DNA of 64,000 nucleotides, taken from positions 496,001 to 560,000 of the forward strand of contig NZ_JAUFQF010000001.1 in NCBI RefSeq assembly GCF_030409635.1, read 5' to 3'. Shown piece after piece: positions 1 through 7,519 of this stretch (within the stretch, counting starts at the first letter, position 1; every line of letters starts with the position of its first letter). A program made the translations under genes and the position numbers. Source of the stretch: Vibrio agarivorans. GTDB taxonomy: Bacteria; Pseudomonadota; Gammaproteobacteria; Enterobacterales; Vibrionaceae. The notes beneath the pieces are model-generated. The model was not told where the DNA came from. It worked only from the letters and a program-made list of their open reading frames with translations, and made no database searches.

Positions 1-2
1 AG

Positions 3-197
3 CAAACGATACTGACCAACATACAGCGTAGAGCTTTGGACGTGATTAGACGTGCGGAGATTGCCTACGTTGAGGGACGTATCGACCATGTACCTGACTA
101 TGGCTATGTGATTGAACCAAACATCATTCAGCACCGTGACATAGACAGATACGAACAGCGACTCAATACGCTGATTGCCAAGTCTCAAACCAAGTAG
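3..197 (+). CDS. Unknown small protein, 5' end outside the window
   Basis: The frame is open from base 3 to a TAG at 195-197 and gives at least 64 residues, rich in Arg, Asp and Ile (it contains RRAEIAYVEGR and ends LIAKSQTK). I do not recognise it. It is the first visible member of a run of very small same-strand genes extending to about 1725. The series has no recognisable housekeeping function and uses many ATA, CTA, AGA and ACA codons, so it looks like the edge of a phage- or plasmid-derived segment. The start codon is not in the window and the true length is unknown. Confidence 0.5.
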   Translation, partial: QTILTNIQRRALDVIRRAEIAYVEGRIDHVPDYGYVIEPNIIQHRDIDRYEQRLNTLIAKSQTK

Positions 198-262
198 GGA
201 TTTATTCATAGGCATTGGCTAACAGTGTCTATGGCTGAATGAACCAACAGAGAAATGAACCA

Positions 263-484
263 ATGAAACGAATAGGCGAACGCATTGCATGCTGGCTTAA
301 CCGTAAGGCCATTGAGCAGTACTTGTTTGAATTAGCCGAAGCTAAGTACCCAGACAGACACGTCACGGAATATCGAAGGTATGTGCACAGTGTTTGGAGT
401 AACACCTCAAACCTTAAATACCGTCCAGACATGCTACCAATGACACGTTGGGCAGCACTACACCTTTACAGCTTGAACCGCTAA
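263..484 (+). CDS. Unknown small basic protein
   Basis: Encodes 73 residues from the ATG at 263 (starting MKRIGERIACWLNRKAIEQ). An in-frame ATG at 239 would add eight residues, but only the 263 start has a purine-rich stretch (AGAGAAA at 250-256) at a suitable distance. The protein is rich in Arg and aromatic residues (YRRYVHSVW, MTRWAALHLYSLNR) and has no transmembrane segment. No family is recognised. Two copies of AACCAA (242-247 and 258-263) lie just before or at the start, as for several neighbouring genes. It belongs to the phage- or plasmid-like small-gene series. Confidence 0.5.
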   Translation: MKRIGERIACWLNRKAIEQYLFELAEAKYPDRHVTEYRRYVHSVWSNTSNLKYRPDMLPMTRWAALHLYSLNR

Positions 485-529
485 CTAATAGGGCAATCCT
501 GCCCTCATTTGAACCAAAGAGGAAACGAT

Positions 530-673
530 ATGCGAATAGCACGAACACTGGCTCACGTAGCGTTAGAGCTACATAGGCAAGGAAGCACAGAGCAAGCAGA
601 GAGGATATGGCAGGAAGCCAAGGGAATATTTGAAAGAGAGCTTAGGCTGACCAACTCCAATCAGACAGCCTAA
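530..673 (+). CDS. Unknown 47-residue protein
   Basis: A 47-codon gene from ATG 530 to TAA 671-673. It has a good ribosome binding site (GAGGAAA at 519-525), preceded by AACCAA at 512-517. The product (starting MRIARTLAHVALELHRQGS) is predicted helical and charged; the heptad-like A/L spacing in HVALELHRQGSTEQAERIW would suit a short helical hairpin. No family is recognised. Support comes from the ribosome binding site, the tight packing in the series, and the shared upstream hexamer rather than from similarity. Confidence 0.5.
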   Translation: MRIARTLAHVALELHRQGSTEQAERIWQEAKGIFERELRLTNSNQTA

Positions 674-695
674 GCAGTACCAACCTTAACCAAAA

Positions 696-721
696 AGTCA
701 GTATGCGAGAGTGTACTGACT
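696..721 (+). promoter_or_regulatory. Perfect 8-bp inverted repeat between two small genes
   Basis: AGTCAGTA (696-703) and TACTGACT (714-721) are exact reverse complements separated by 10 nt. They lie in the gap between the 47-aa gene and the 105-aa gene and are bracketed by AACCAA copies at 688-693 and 727-732. No T-run follows, so a simple intrinsic terminator is unlikely. It could be an RNA processing hairpin, an operator, or a leader element for the downstream gene. Confidence 0.45.
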
Positions 722-743
722 TCCTTAACCAAAGGAAAGTCGA

Positions 744-1061
744 ATGACTACCATGAACAACCTTCTAACTAGCCTACGAACCTCACTTGAAGATGCATAC
801 AACTATACGAACGAAGTAGATACATACTCTGTTGTTTGCGAATGGGCAGACCGTGAAACCATCCAGAACCATGATTGCAGAAGCATTATTGACGATACAG
901 AGCTTTACCGACTTATCGACTTCTCAGATGAGCAAGAAGCTATGCAAGGTGCAGAGAGCATCAACGAAGCAATCACAGCAGTAGCTTATCGAATCGTTAG
1001 AGAGCTTGGATTAAATAAAGCTGACTCAATCCTCACAGACATTAAAGGGGGGAACGAGTAA
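744..1061 (+). CDS. Unknown acidic 105-residue protein
   Basis: Starts at ATG 744 behind AAAGGAAAG (731-739) and ends with a TAA at 1059-1061 that overlaps the next ATG (TAATG). The product is acidic and apparently helical (EWADRETIQNHDC, DFSDEQEAMQGAES, AYRIVRELGLNKADSI), without signal peptide or membrane segment. I do not recognise the family. The ATG overlap with the next gene implies translational coupling. Its neighbours are all equally small and unknown, which suggests accessory phage- or plasmid-type cargo. Confidence 0.6.
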   Translation: MTTMNNLLTSLRTSLEDAYNYTNEVDTYSVVCEWADRETIQNHDCRSIIDDTELYRLIDFSDEQEAMQGAESINEAITAVAYRIVRELGLNKADSILTDIKGGNE

Positions 1062-1144
1062 TGCACAGTTACGAGATACCAACAGAGAACGACTACGAAC
1101 TAAACGAGTTCTGGGACAACTTCTTCGAGGATGACGAAGAGTGA
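1061..1144 (+). CDS. Very acidic 27-residue peptide
   Basis: The ATG at 1061 overlaps the TAA of the preceding gene, and AAAGGGGGG at 1044-1052 acts as ribosome binding site. The 27-aa product has 12 Asp/Glu and a single His as its only possible positive charge, ending FFEDDEE. The size and extreme charge recall DNA-mimic or inhibitor peptides of phages, but that is only a resemblance in composition. Its TGA (1142-1144) overlaps the GTG start of the next gene. The coupled architecture is the main evidence that it is real. Confidence 0.45.
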   Translation: MHSYEIPTENDYELNEFWDNFFEDDEE

Positions 1145-1224
1145 ACCAACCAACTGTACTACTTATCGCACTTGTCCTTGGCATTGTGTGGGCTGCAATT
1201 GTCATTCGTAGCAGTGGTGACTAA
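1141..1224 (+). CDS. Single-pass hydrophobic 27-residue peptide
   Basis: Begins at GTG 1141 inside GAGTGA, so it overlaps the stop of the acidic peptide. It runs to TAA 1222-1224. The sequence is a short polar head (NQPT), a hydrophobic stretch of about 18 residues (VLLIALVLGIVWAAIVI) and a polar tail (RSSGD), a typical single transmembrane mini-protein. Such peptides are common in phage lysis or virion-membrane modules, but no family can be named. The overlapping start and the clean hydrophobic core are the support; translation is not proven. Confidence 0.42.
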   Translation: MNQPTVLLIALVLGIVWAAIVIRSSGD

Positions 1225-1244
1225 CCTTAACCAATGAGTAAAAC

Positions 1245-1451
1245 ATGAACAAACTACTACCACTTTCCCTAATCTTCACAGCACTAAGCGCACAAGCAAC
1301 AGAATACGAACCAGAGAACGCTATCTCTGTTGCCTACGGTGACAAGATGTTCAGCACTACCTTCTACCTTAATAATTCCTTTTACTTGGGTGTAGCGACT
1401 AATCAAGAAAGCACAGATTCGATACAGCCAACACTTAGCCAAGAAAGGTAA
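1245..1451 (+). CDS. Small exported protein of unknown function
   Basis: A 68-residue product whose first 19 residues form a signal peptide: Lys at position 3, hydrophobic core LLPLSLIFTALS, and an AQA cleavage site before TEYEPEN. The mature part (about 49 aa) contains AISVAYGDKMFSTTFY and no cysteines. It resembles neither a lipoprotein nor a known toxin. It follows AACCAA at 1229-1234 and is followed by a likely terminator, so it seems to be the last gene of the upstream run. Function unknown. Confidence 0.5.
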   Translation: MNKLLPLSLIFTALSAQATEYEPENAISVAYGDKMFSTTFYLNNSFYLGVATNQESTDSIQPTLSQER

Positions 1452-1468
1452 GTGAACCATATCAAAGA

Positions 1469-1492
1469 AGGGAGCTACGGCTCTCTTTTTTA
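1469..1492 (+). terminator. Intrinsic terminator after the small exported protein
   Basis: AGGGAGC and GCTCTCT pair as a 7-bp stem (one G-T pair) around a TACG loop and are followed directly by a run of T residues. This would end the small-gene transcript and isolate the next gene. Confidence 0.7.
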
Positions 1493-1502
1493 TTACCTAA
1501 TG

Positions 1503-1522
1503 TGTATAGTGTGGGCTATACA
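1503..1522. promoter_or_regulatory. Perfect inverted repeat upstream of the HTH-like gene (possible operator)
   Basis: TGTATAG (1503-1509) and CTATACA (1516-1522) are exact inverted copies separated by 6 nt. They lie 20 nt before the start of the 60-aa HTH-like protein and overlap TATA-rich sequence that could be a -10 box. The geometry fits autoregulation by the adjacent small DNA-binding protein; this is inference. Confidence 0.5.
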
Positions 1523-1541
1523 ATGAACCAGAGGAAAGAAT

Positions 1542-1724
1542 ATGCTCGATGTGAGTGACGAAGCTATCAAGGTGTTCTTAGCGAACCTGAGCGATAGTCA
1601 GAAGAAGAAGCTACAAATAGTTGATGACCTGCTTGCAGGTGAACCAGTGAAAGATATTACTGTCAGACGTAGTGTTACGCGTGACTACGTGTACCAAGTG
1701 AAGCGTAAGCACAAAATCAACTAA
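1542..1724 (+). CDS. Small helix-turn-helix-like protein
   Basis: A 60-aa basic protein starting at ATG 1542, with GAGGAAAG at 1531-1538 as ribosome binding site. The C-terminal half (LLAGEPVKDITVRRSVTRDYVYQVKRKHKIN) reads like the tail of a resolvase- or sigma-type HTH: a turn, a recognition-helix-like segment, and a basic end. The N-terminal half (SDEAIKVFLANLSDSQKKKL) is helical. It is probably a small transcriptional regulator of the mobile segment, sitting behind a perfect inverted repeat and after a terminator. Family not identified. Confidence 0.55.
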   Translation: MLDVSDEAIKVFLANLSDSQKKKLQIVDDLLAGEPVKDITVRRSVTRDYVYQVKRKHKIN

Positions 1725-1817
1725 TGAATCAGGAAGATACCTACACATAATCTGATAAATATCTTAGACTCGAATGTGTGGGTAACTACTGAAAAACCTC
1801 CGAATTTTATACACAAG

Positions 1818-1832
1818 TGATACAACGTATCA
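1818..1832. promoter_or_regulatory. Perfect palindrome TGATAC-AAC-GTATCA upstream of yejA
   Basis: A 15-bp inverted repeat with 6-bp arms, placed between the small-gene island and yejA. A plausible extended -10 (GTTATACT) for yejA lies at 1869-1876, about 40 nt further on, so a regulator bound here could control yejA. The cognate protein is unknown. Confidence 0.35.
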
Positions 1833-1912
1833 TCGGTGAAACCAACTGGTCTTTTTCTTTTTCAGTAGGTTATACTCAAATTCTATCCCTGAAGGAACAT
1901 AAGGAATGATAT

Positions 1913-3745
1913 ATGGGAAAAATGAAACAGGTGGTGTTGGGTGTGTCAATGACACTCGTTGCGTTGTCGGTTCATGCACAAGACCAACAACCCCAAATTA
2001 TAGAAACCACACGCCTTGTTGGTTTTGGAGAGGCTAAGTATCCAGCCGATTTTTCTCATTTCGATTATGTTAATCCGCAAGCACCTAAATACGGCAAAGT
2101 GACCTATGGGCAAGTAGGGACGTTTGATAACTTTAACCGCTACGCATCACGCGGTGTCGCAGGTGCGGCAACCGGTCAGCTTTATGACACCTTAATGTTT
2201 AGCCCAGCAGATGAAGTCGATGCGTACTACCCACTCATCGCCGAAAAAGTACGCTATGCCGATGACTACTCATGGCTAGAGGTGGATATCAATCCAGCGG
2301 CAAAATTCCACGATGGTCAGCCGATCACGGCACACGATGTTGAATTTACCTTCCAAACCTTTATGACTAAAGGGGTTCCGCAATATCGTGTTTATTATCA
2401 GGACATTGAGAGCGTCAAAGCCATCAGTGATACTACGGCACGAATAGAGATGAAAAATCCCAATCGTGAAAAGCTGTTTAGTTTAGCGCAGTCAATGACC
2501 GTACTTCCAAAGCACTTTTGGCAAGACAAAGATTTTTCAGAGCCTCTAGATACGCCTCCAGTAGGCAGTGGTGCTTATAAAGTGGCAAGCTATAAATCTG
2601 GCCAGTCACTGACTTACGAGTTAGTTGAGGATTACTGGGCTAAGGATTTACCGGTCAATGTTGGTCGTAATAACTTTAAACACGTTCAGTATGATTACTA
2701 CCGCGATGAAACGGTAATGCTTGAAGCGTTTAAAGCGGGTGAATTTGATTACCGTGAAGAATCATCTGCTAAGTTTTGGGCAAACTCCTATACGGGTGCT
2801 AACTTTGACCGTGGCTTCATAAAAAAAGAGGAGATCCCGCACTCCAAGCCAACGGGTACTCAATCTCTTGTGTTTAATATTCAAAAACCGGTTTTTTCCG
2901 ATCCGAAAGTGCGTGAAGCCCTCAATTACGCTCTCGATTTTCAGTGGATGAATGCAAACATGTTCTACAACCAGTATGAACGTACACGCAGCTATTTCCA
3001 GAACACAGAATATGAAGCTAAGGGTTTACCAACAAAAGATGAAATCGCGGTACTTGAACCTTTTGGCGACAAGATTCCACCACGTGTGTACAGCGAAGAT
3101 TATCAACCACCAGTCACCGATGGCTCAGGTCGTATTCGAGCGCAAATGCGCACTGCATTTGCTCTGCTAAAAGAAGCAGGTTGGGAGTTACAAAACAAAG
3201 TAATGACCAATGTTGAGACTGGCGAAATAATGAGCTTTGAGCTGCTTATTTATAGTCCAACCACGGAACGTATCGCGATCCCAGTGCAAAAGAACCTGAA
3301 GCGCATGGGTATTGACATGAAAATCCGTACCATCGATACCACGCAATACATCAAACGCTTACGTGAACGTGATTTTGACATGGTGTCATCCGCGTACCCA
3401 GCGTTCACCCATCCAAGCCCTGATATGATGATCGTTTGGCACTCTTCTTATATTGATTCAACCTATAACCGTGCGGGGGTTTCTGACCCAGTGGTGGATG
3501 CGTTGACAATGGAGATTGCTGACAATCAAGAAAACCCAGAAAAACTGTTATCGCTTGGTCGAGCGCTTGACCGTTATCTCCAGTGGAACTTCTATATCAT
3601 TCCGCAGTGGCACAGCAGTATCTATCGCGTCGCGACTTGGGACAAATTTGAACGCCCAGAGATCACACCGAAATACGATTTGGCGATTGATACTTGGTGG
3701 GTATCGAAAGAGAAAGCCTCAAAACTCCCAGCTAAACGCCAATAA
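1913..3745 (+). CDS. yejA: Periplasmic oligopeptide-binding protein of the YejABEF importer
   Basis: The 610-aa product is the solute-binding component of a Yej-type (microcin C-like) peptide ABC importer. It belongs to the SBP_bac_5 family; E. coli YejA is of similar length (about 604). Residues 1-22 are a signal peptide ending SVHA before QDQQ. The mature protein shows family features such as YDTLMF, ITAHDVEFTFQTF and VREALNYALDFQWMN. AAGGAA at 1900-1905 precedes the ATG at 1913. It is the first of four genes in yejA-yejB-yejE-yejF order, so it should deliver peptides to the YejB/YejE permease. In related bacteria this system takes up microcin C-type peptides and helps resist antimicrobial peptides. 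Confidence 0.93.
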   Translation: MGKMKQVVLGVSMTLVALSVHAQDQQPQIIETTRLVGFGEAKYPADFSHFDYVNPQAPKYGKVTYGQVGTFDNFNRYASRGVAGAATGQLYDTLMFSPADEVDAYYPLIAEKVRYADDYSWLEVDINPAAKFHDGQPITAHDVEFTFQTFMTKGVPQYRVYYQDIESVKAISDTTARIEMKNPNREKLFSLAQSMTVLPKHFWQDKDFSEPLDTPPVGSGAYKVASYKSGQSLTYELVEDYWAKDLPVNVGRNNFKHVQYDYYRDETVMLEAFKAGEFDYREESSAKFWANSYTGANFDRGFIKKEEIPHSKPTGTQSLVFNIQKPVFSDPKVREALNYALDFQWMNANMFYNQYERTRSYFQNTEYEAKGLPTKDEIAVLEPFGDKIPPRVYSEDYQPPVTDGSGRIRAQMRTAFALLKEAGWELQNKVMTNVETGEIMSFELLIYSPTTERIAIPVQKNLKRMGIDMKIRTIDTTQYIKRLRERDFDMVSSAYPAFTHPSPDMMIVWHSSYIDSTYNRAGVSDPVVDALTMEIADNQENPEKLLSLGRALDRYLQWNFYIIPQWHSSIYRVATWDKFERPEITPKYDLAIDTWWVSKEKASKLPAKRQ

Positions 3746-3762
3746 GGAAGTGACGCACAATC

Positions 3763-4851
3763 ATGGCAGCTTATATTTTTCGAAGATTGATTTTGGTGAT
3801 CCCCACGCTTTGGGCGATCATCACCATCAACTTCTTTATTATCCAAATTGCACCAGGTGGGCCGGTTGAGCAAGCGATTGCCCAATTAGAAGGCCACTCC
3901 TCTGGGATCATGGAGCGATTCTCTGGTGGCGGGGCAGAAGTGGATCTCCCTTCCGGTCAAGATACTTCAGCTACTGGTTATAAAGGCTCTCGTGGTTTAG
4001 ACCCCGAAGTGGTCGAAGAGATAAAAAAGCAGTTTGGTTTTGATAAACCCATACTAGAACGCTATTGGGACATGTTGAAAAACTACGCCACCTTCAACTT
4101 TGGCAACAGCCTGTTTAAAGGCGGTAATGTCATTGACCTGATTATCGAAAGGTTGCCAGTCTCGATCTCATTAGGGCTTTGGAGTACGTTGATAATCTAT
4201 ATCGTGTCGATACCGTTAGGCATTATGAAAGCGATTCATCATGGTTCTCGCTTTGATATTTGGTCAAGTGCGGTGGTGATTGTCGGCTATGCAATACCTG
4301 GGTTTTTGTTCGCGATTATCCTGATTATCTTCTTCGCCAGTGGAAACTATTTTAGCTGGTTTCCGCTTAGAGGCTTAGTCTCTGATAATTTTGAACAGAT
4401 GACGATGCTGCAACAAATCGGTGACTATTTCTGGCACTTGACACTACCAACGTTAGCAATGGTTATTGGTGGTTTCGCGACTTTAACTATGCTGACAAAA
4501 AACTCGTTCCTTGATGAGATCAATAAGCAGTATGTGGTTACCGCTCGAGCCAAAGGGCTCGATGACAACAAGATTCTTTACCGACATGTTTTCCGTAATG
4601 CGATGCTGATCATTATCGCAGGCTTCCCGAGTGCGTTTATCAGTATCTTCTTTACCGGATCAATGCTCATAGAAGTGATGTTCTCTTTGGAGGGGATTGG
4701 GCTGCTTGGTTTTGAGTCTACGATTCAACGTGATTATCCAGTGGTGTTCTCGTCTTTGTACATAATGACGTTACTAGGTTTGATTCTCAGCATTATCTCC
4801 GATTTAACTTACACCTGGGTTGACCCACGTATTGATTTTGAGGCACGTTAA
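3763..4851 (+). CDS. yejB: Peptide ABC transporter permease YejB
   Basis: A 362-aa inner-membrane permease of the DppB/OppB type, matching YejB length (about 364). The N-terminal segment ([21 protein letters not shown]) is the first transmembrane helix. A periplasmic domain (about residues 35-120) follows, then five more helices. The EAA-loop that contacts the ATPase is visible around residues 255-275 ([21 protein letters not shown]). It starts 17 nt after yejA with AAGGAAGTG upstream and ends one base before the leader of yejE, so the operon is tight. Confidence 0.93.
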   Translation: MAAYIFRRLILVIPTLWAIITINFFIIQIAPGGPVEQAIAQLEGHSSGIMERFSGGGAEVDLPSGQDTSATGYKGSRGLDPEVVEEIKKQFGFDKPILERYWDMLKNYATFNFGNSLFKGGNVIDLIIERLPVSISLGLWSTLIIYIVSIPLGIMKAIHHGSRFDIWSSAVVIVGYAIPGFLFAIILIIFFASGNYFSWFPLRGLVSDNFEQMTMLQQIGDYFWHLTLPTLAMVIGGFATLTMLTKNSFLDEINKQYVVTARAKGLDDNKILYRHVFRNAMLIIIAGFPSAFISIFFTGSMLIEVMFSLEGIGLLGFESTIQRDYPVVFSSLYIMTLLGLILSIISDLTYTWVDPRIDFEAR

Positions 4852-4852
4852 G

Positions 4853-5899
4853 ATGCTATTGAGTGGTAAAAATAGACACAGAAACCCTATTTGGGAGGCT
4901 CGTTGGGCAACGTTTCGCTGCCATAAGCGCGGTTTTTATTCGCTATGGATTTTCTCGATATTGTTCTTCTTTAGTCTCTTTGCCGAGCTTATCGCTAATG
5001 ATACGCCACTTGTGGTTAATTATGACAGTGGATGGTATTTCCCTATCGCGACACAATACGCTGAGACAGAATTTGGTGGCGAGTTTGAGACCGAAGCGGA
5101 TTACACCGACCCTTATGTGATTGAGCTCATTGAAGAGAAAGGCTACTTAATTTGGCCGCTTATTCGATTTAGTTACGACACGATTAACTTCGATGTTGTT
5201 GGCTCAGTACCATCAGCACCGAGTGACGTGAACTGGTTAGGAACGGATGATAAAGGCCGTGATGTTCTAGCTAGGGTTATTTATGGCTTTAGAATATCGG
5301 TCTTGTTTGGTTTTGTGTTAACCATTGTTTCTAGTGTTATTGGTGTTGCCGTTGGGGCCAGTCAGGGGTATTACGGCGGTTGGCTCGATCTCTTCGGACA
5401 ACGATTTATAGAAGTGTGGTCGGGGATGCCCACACTCTTCTTGTTGATCATCTTGAGCAGTTTTGTAGAGCCTAACTTTTGGTGGTTGCTGGGCATCATG
5501 GTGCTGTTTAGCTGGATGGGCCTTGTTGGGATCGTTCGAGCAGAGTTTCTTCGTTGCCGTAATTTTGATTATGTTCGTGCAGCGCAAGCGATGGGTGTTG
5601 ATGATAAACGTATTATGTGGCGACACATGCTTCCTAATGCGATGGTTGCCTCCCTTACGATGATGCCGTTTATTTTGTCTGGTTCTGTTACCACGTTAAC
5701 TTCACTCGACTTTTTGGGTTTCGGTTTACCAGCAGGCTCGCCGTCTTTAGGTGAATTACTTGCACAGGGTAAAGCTAATTTACAAGCGCCTTGGTTAGGG
5801 CTCTCAGCCTTTGCCGTACTATCTATCATGTTAACGCTGTTGGTCTTTATTGGTGAAGCCGTACGCGATGCATTCGACCCACATCAAAAAGGACACTAA
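4853..5899 (+). CDS. yejE: Peptide ABC transporter permease YejE
   Basis: The second permease (348 aa). The ATG at 4853 was chosen rather than an in-frame upstream start inside yejB: it lies immediately after the yejB stop, and MLLSGKNRHRNPIWEARWATFRCHKRG matches the usual YejE N-terminus. Transmembrane helix 1 is at about residues 28-50, followed by a long periplasmic loop (about 50-140). The DppC-type core contains the motif GTDDKGRDVLARVIYG and an EAA-loop around residues 235-258 (VRAAQAMGVDDKRIMWRHMLPNA). It forms the channel with YejB. Confidence 0.92.
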   Translation: MLLSGKNRHRNPIWEARWATFRCHKRGFYSLWIFSILFFFSLFAELIANDTPLVVNYDSGWYFPIATQYAETEFGGEFETEADYTDPYVIELIEEKGYLIWPLIRFSYDTINFDVVGSVPSAPSDVNWLGTDDKGRDVLARVIYGFRISVLFGFVLTIVSSVIGVAVGASQGYYGGWLDLFGQRFIEVWSGMPTLFLLIILSSFVEPNFWWLLGIMVLFSWMGLVGIVRAEFLRCRNFDYVRAAQAMGVDDKRIMWRHMLPNAMVASLTMMPFILSGSVTTLTSLDFLGFGLPAGSPSLGELLAQGKANLQAPWLGLSAFAVLSIMLTLLVFIGEAVRDAFDPHQKGH

Positions 5900-5903
5900 G
5901 CCC

Positions 5904-7496
5904 ATGAATGATTCTTTACTTAGCGTCTCAAATCTGACGGTTGGCTTTAAGAGTAAGGGCGGAACTCGTACCGTTACTCAAGGCGTATCACTCACCATTT
6001 GTAAGGGAGAAACGCTTGCGTTGGTGGGAGAGAGTGGCTCGGGCAAATCCGTTACTGCTAATTCGATTTTAAAATTGTTGCCTAAATCTACGGTCGAATA
6101 TCAAACGGGTGAAATTCATTTCGATGGTAGTGACATGCTGAGTTGTTCAGAGAGACAACTACGTGGTATCCGTGGTGGACGCATTGGAATGATATTCCAA
6201 GAGCCAATGGTCTCTCTTAATCCTCTGCATAAAGTTGGCAAACAGCTGGTTGAAACCTTAGAGATTCACCGAGGCATGCGCGCAACAAAGGCGAAAGTAA
6301 GAGCATTAGAGTGGCTAGGAAAAGTCGGTATTCGCAATCCAGAGCAGAAAATTGAAGCTTATCCACACGAATTGTCGGGTGGTGAGCGTCAACGTGTGAT
6401 GATTGCGATGGCACTGATTAATGAGCCAGAACTGTTGATTGCCGATGAGCCAACAACGGCACTCGATGTCTCGGTTCAGGCACAGATACTTGATCTTTTG
6501 AAGTCGCTACAGCAAGAGCTTGGCATGGCGATGCTGTTCATCACACACGATCTCAGTATTGTTAGGCAGATTGCGGATCGCGTCGCTGTTATGAAATCCG
6601 GAGAGCTGGTTGAGGTGGGTGAATGCAAGCAGGTATTTCACTCACCGACACACAGTTATACAAAAATGCTTATCGAATCAGATCCAAGAGGCGAGCCTGT
6701 CGCGCTGGCAGAAAATGCAAAGACGCTGATGCGGGTAAATAACCTGAAAGTTTGGTTCCCGATCAAAACCGGGATATTTAAACGCACAACTGATCATGTA
6801 AAAGCCGTGACTGATATGCAGTTTGAGTTGAAGTCTGGCCAAACCATCGGCGTCGTCGGTGAGTCAGGCTCAGGCAAATCAACTACAGGGCTTGCGATCC
6901 TAAAGCTGGTTAATTCTGAAGGTGAAATTTACTATGACCAGCAGGATATTCAGACACTAGACCGGAAAGGCATGCTACCTTATCGAAGCCGTATGCAGGT
7001 GGTGTTTCAAGACCCGTTTTCAGCTCTCAATCCAAGAATGTCAGTAGCGCAAGTGATTGGTGAGGGGGTGCGTGTTCATCAAGAGATCGGCGAGGTTGAT
7101 CTCGATGAGCAAATTAAAGGAGTGATGCTGGAAGTGGGGCTTGACCCTGAAACACGTCATCGTTACCCAAATGAGTTCTCGGGAGGCCAGCGTCAGCGGA
7201 TTGCGATTGCTAGGGCGCTCATCTTAAAGCCAGAGTTTATCTTGTTGGACGAGCCGACTTCCTCACTCGATCGAACTGTACAGGCGCAAGTCCTTGATTT
7301 GCTCAAATCACTGCAAGAGAAATACGGCCTGACCTATTTGTTTATCAGTCATGATTTAAACGTGGTGAAGTCTCTGTGCCACTATACGATAGTGATGAAA
7401 GCCGGTGAGATTGTTGAGCAGGGTGATACTCAAACCTTGTTTGCGACCCCTAAACACGATTACACTAGAACGCTTGTGTCGCTTTCAGCGATGTAG
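5904..7496 (+). CDS. yejF: Duplicated ABC ATPase of the YejABEF importer
   Basis: The 530-aa protein carries two fused nucleotide-binding domains, as YejF does (about 529 aa in E. coli). The first has Walker A GESGSGKS at about 42-49, signature LSGGE at about 158, and Walker B LLIADEPT at about 177. The second has Walker A at about 319-326, signature FSGGQ at about 423, and Walker B FILLDEPT at about 445. All catalytic motifs are intact. The ATG at 5904 lies 4 nt after the yejE stop; the longer reading from 5850 would overlap yejE and adds non-conserved residues. It energises peptide import. Confidence 0.94.
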   Translation: MNDSLLSVSNLTVGFKSKGGTRTVTQGVSLTICKGETLALVGESGSGKSVTANSILKLLPKSTVEYQTGEIHFDGSDMLSCSERQLRGIRGGRIGMIFQEPMVSLNPLHKVGKQLVETLEIHRGMRATKAKVRALEWLGKVGIRNPEQKIEAYPHELSGGERQRVMIAMALINEPELLIADEPTTALDVSVQAQILDLLKSLQQELGMAMLFITHDLSIVRQIADRVAVMKSGELVEVGECKQVFHSPTHSYTKMLIESDPRGEPVALAENAKTLMRVNNLKVWFPIKTGIFKRTTDHVKAVTDMQFELKSGQTIGVVGESGSGKSTTGLAILKLVNSEGEIYYDQQDIQTLDRKGMLPYRSRMQVVFQDPFSALNPRMSVAQVIGEGVRVHQEIGEVDLDEQIKGVMLEVGLDPETRHRYPNEFSGGQRQRIAIARALILKPEFILLDEPTSSLDRTVQAQVLDLLKSLQEKYGLTYLFISHDLNVVKSLCHYTIVMKAGEIVEQGDTQTLFATPKHDYTRTLVSLSAM

Positions 7497-7519
7497 TTAG
7501 ATAATTTTTGAGGTTTAGT

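Noticed and set aside
1725..1912. Possible phage attachment site or dif-type site between the small genes and yejA
   Set aside because: No match to the remembered vibrio dif sequences and no repeat of a flanking sequence visible; the other end of the element is outside the window.
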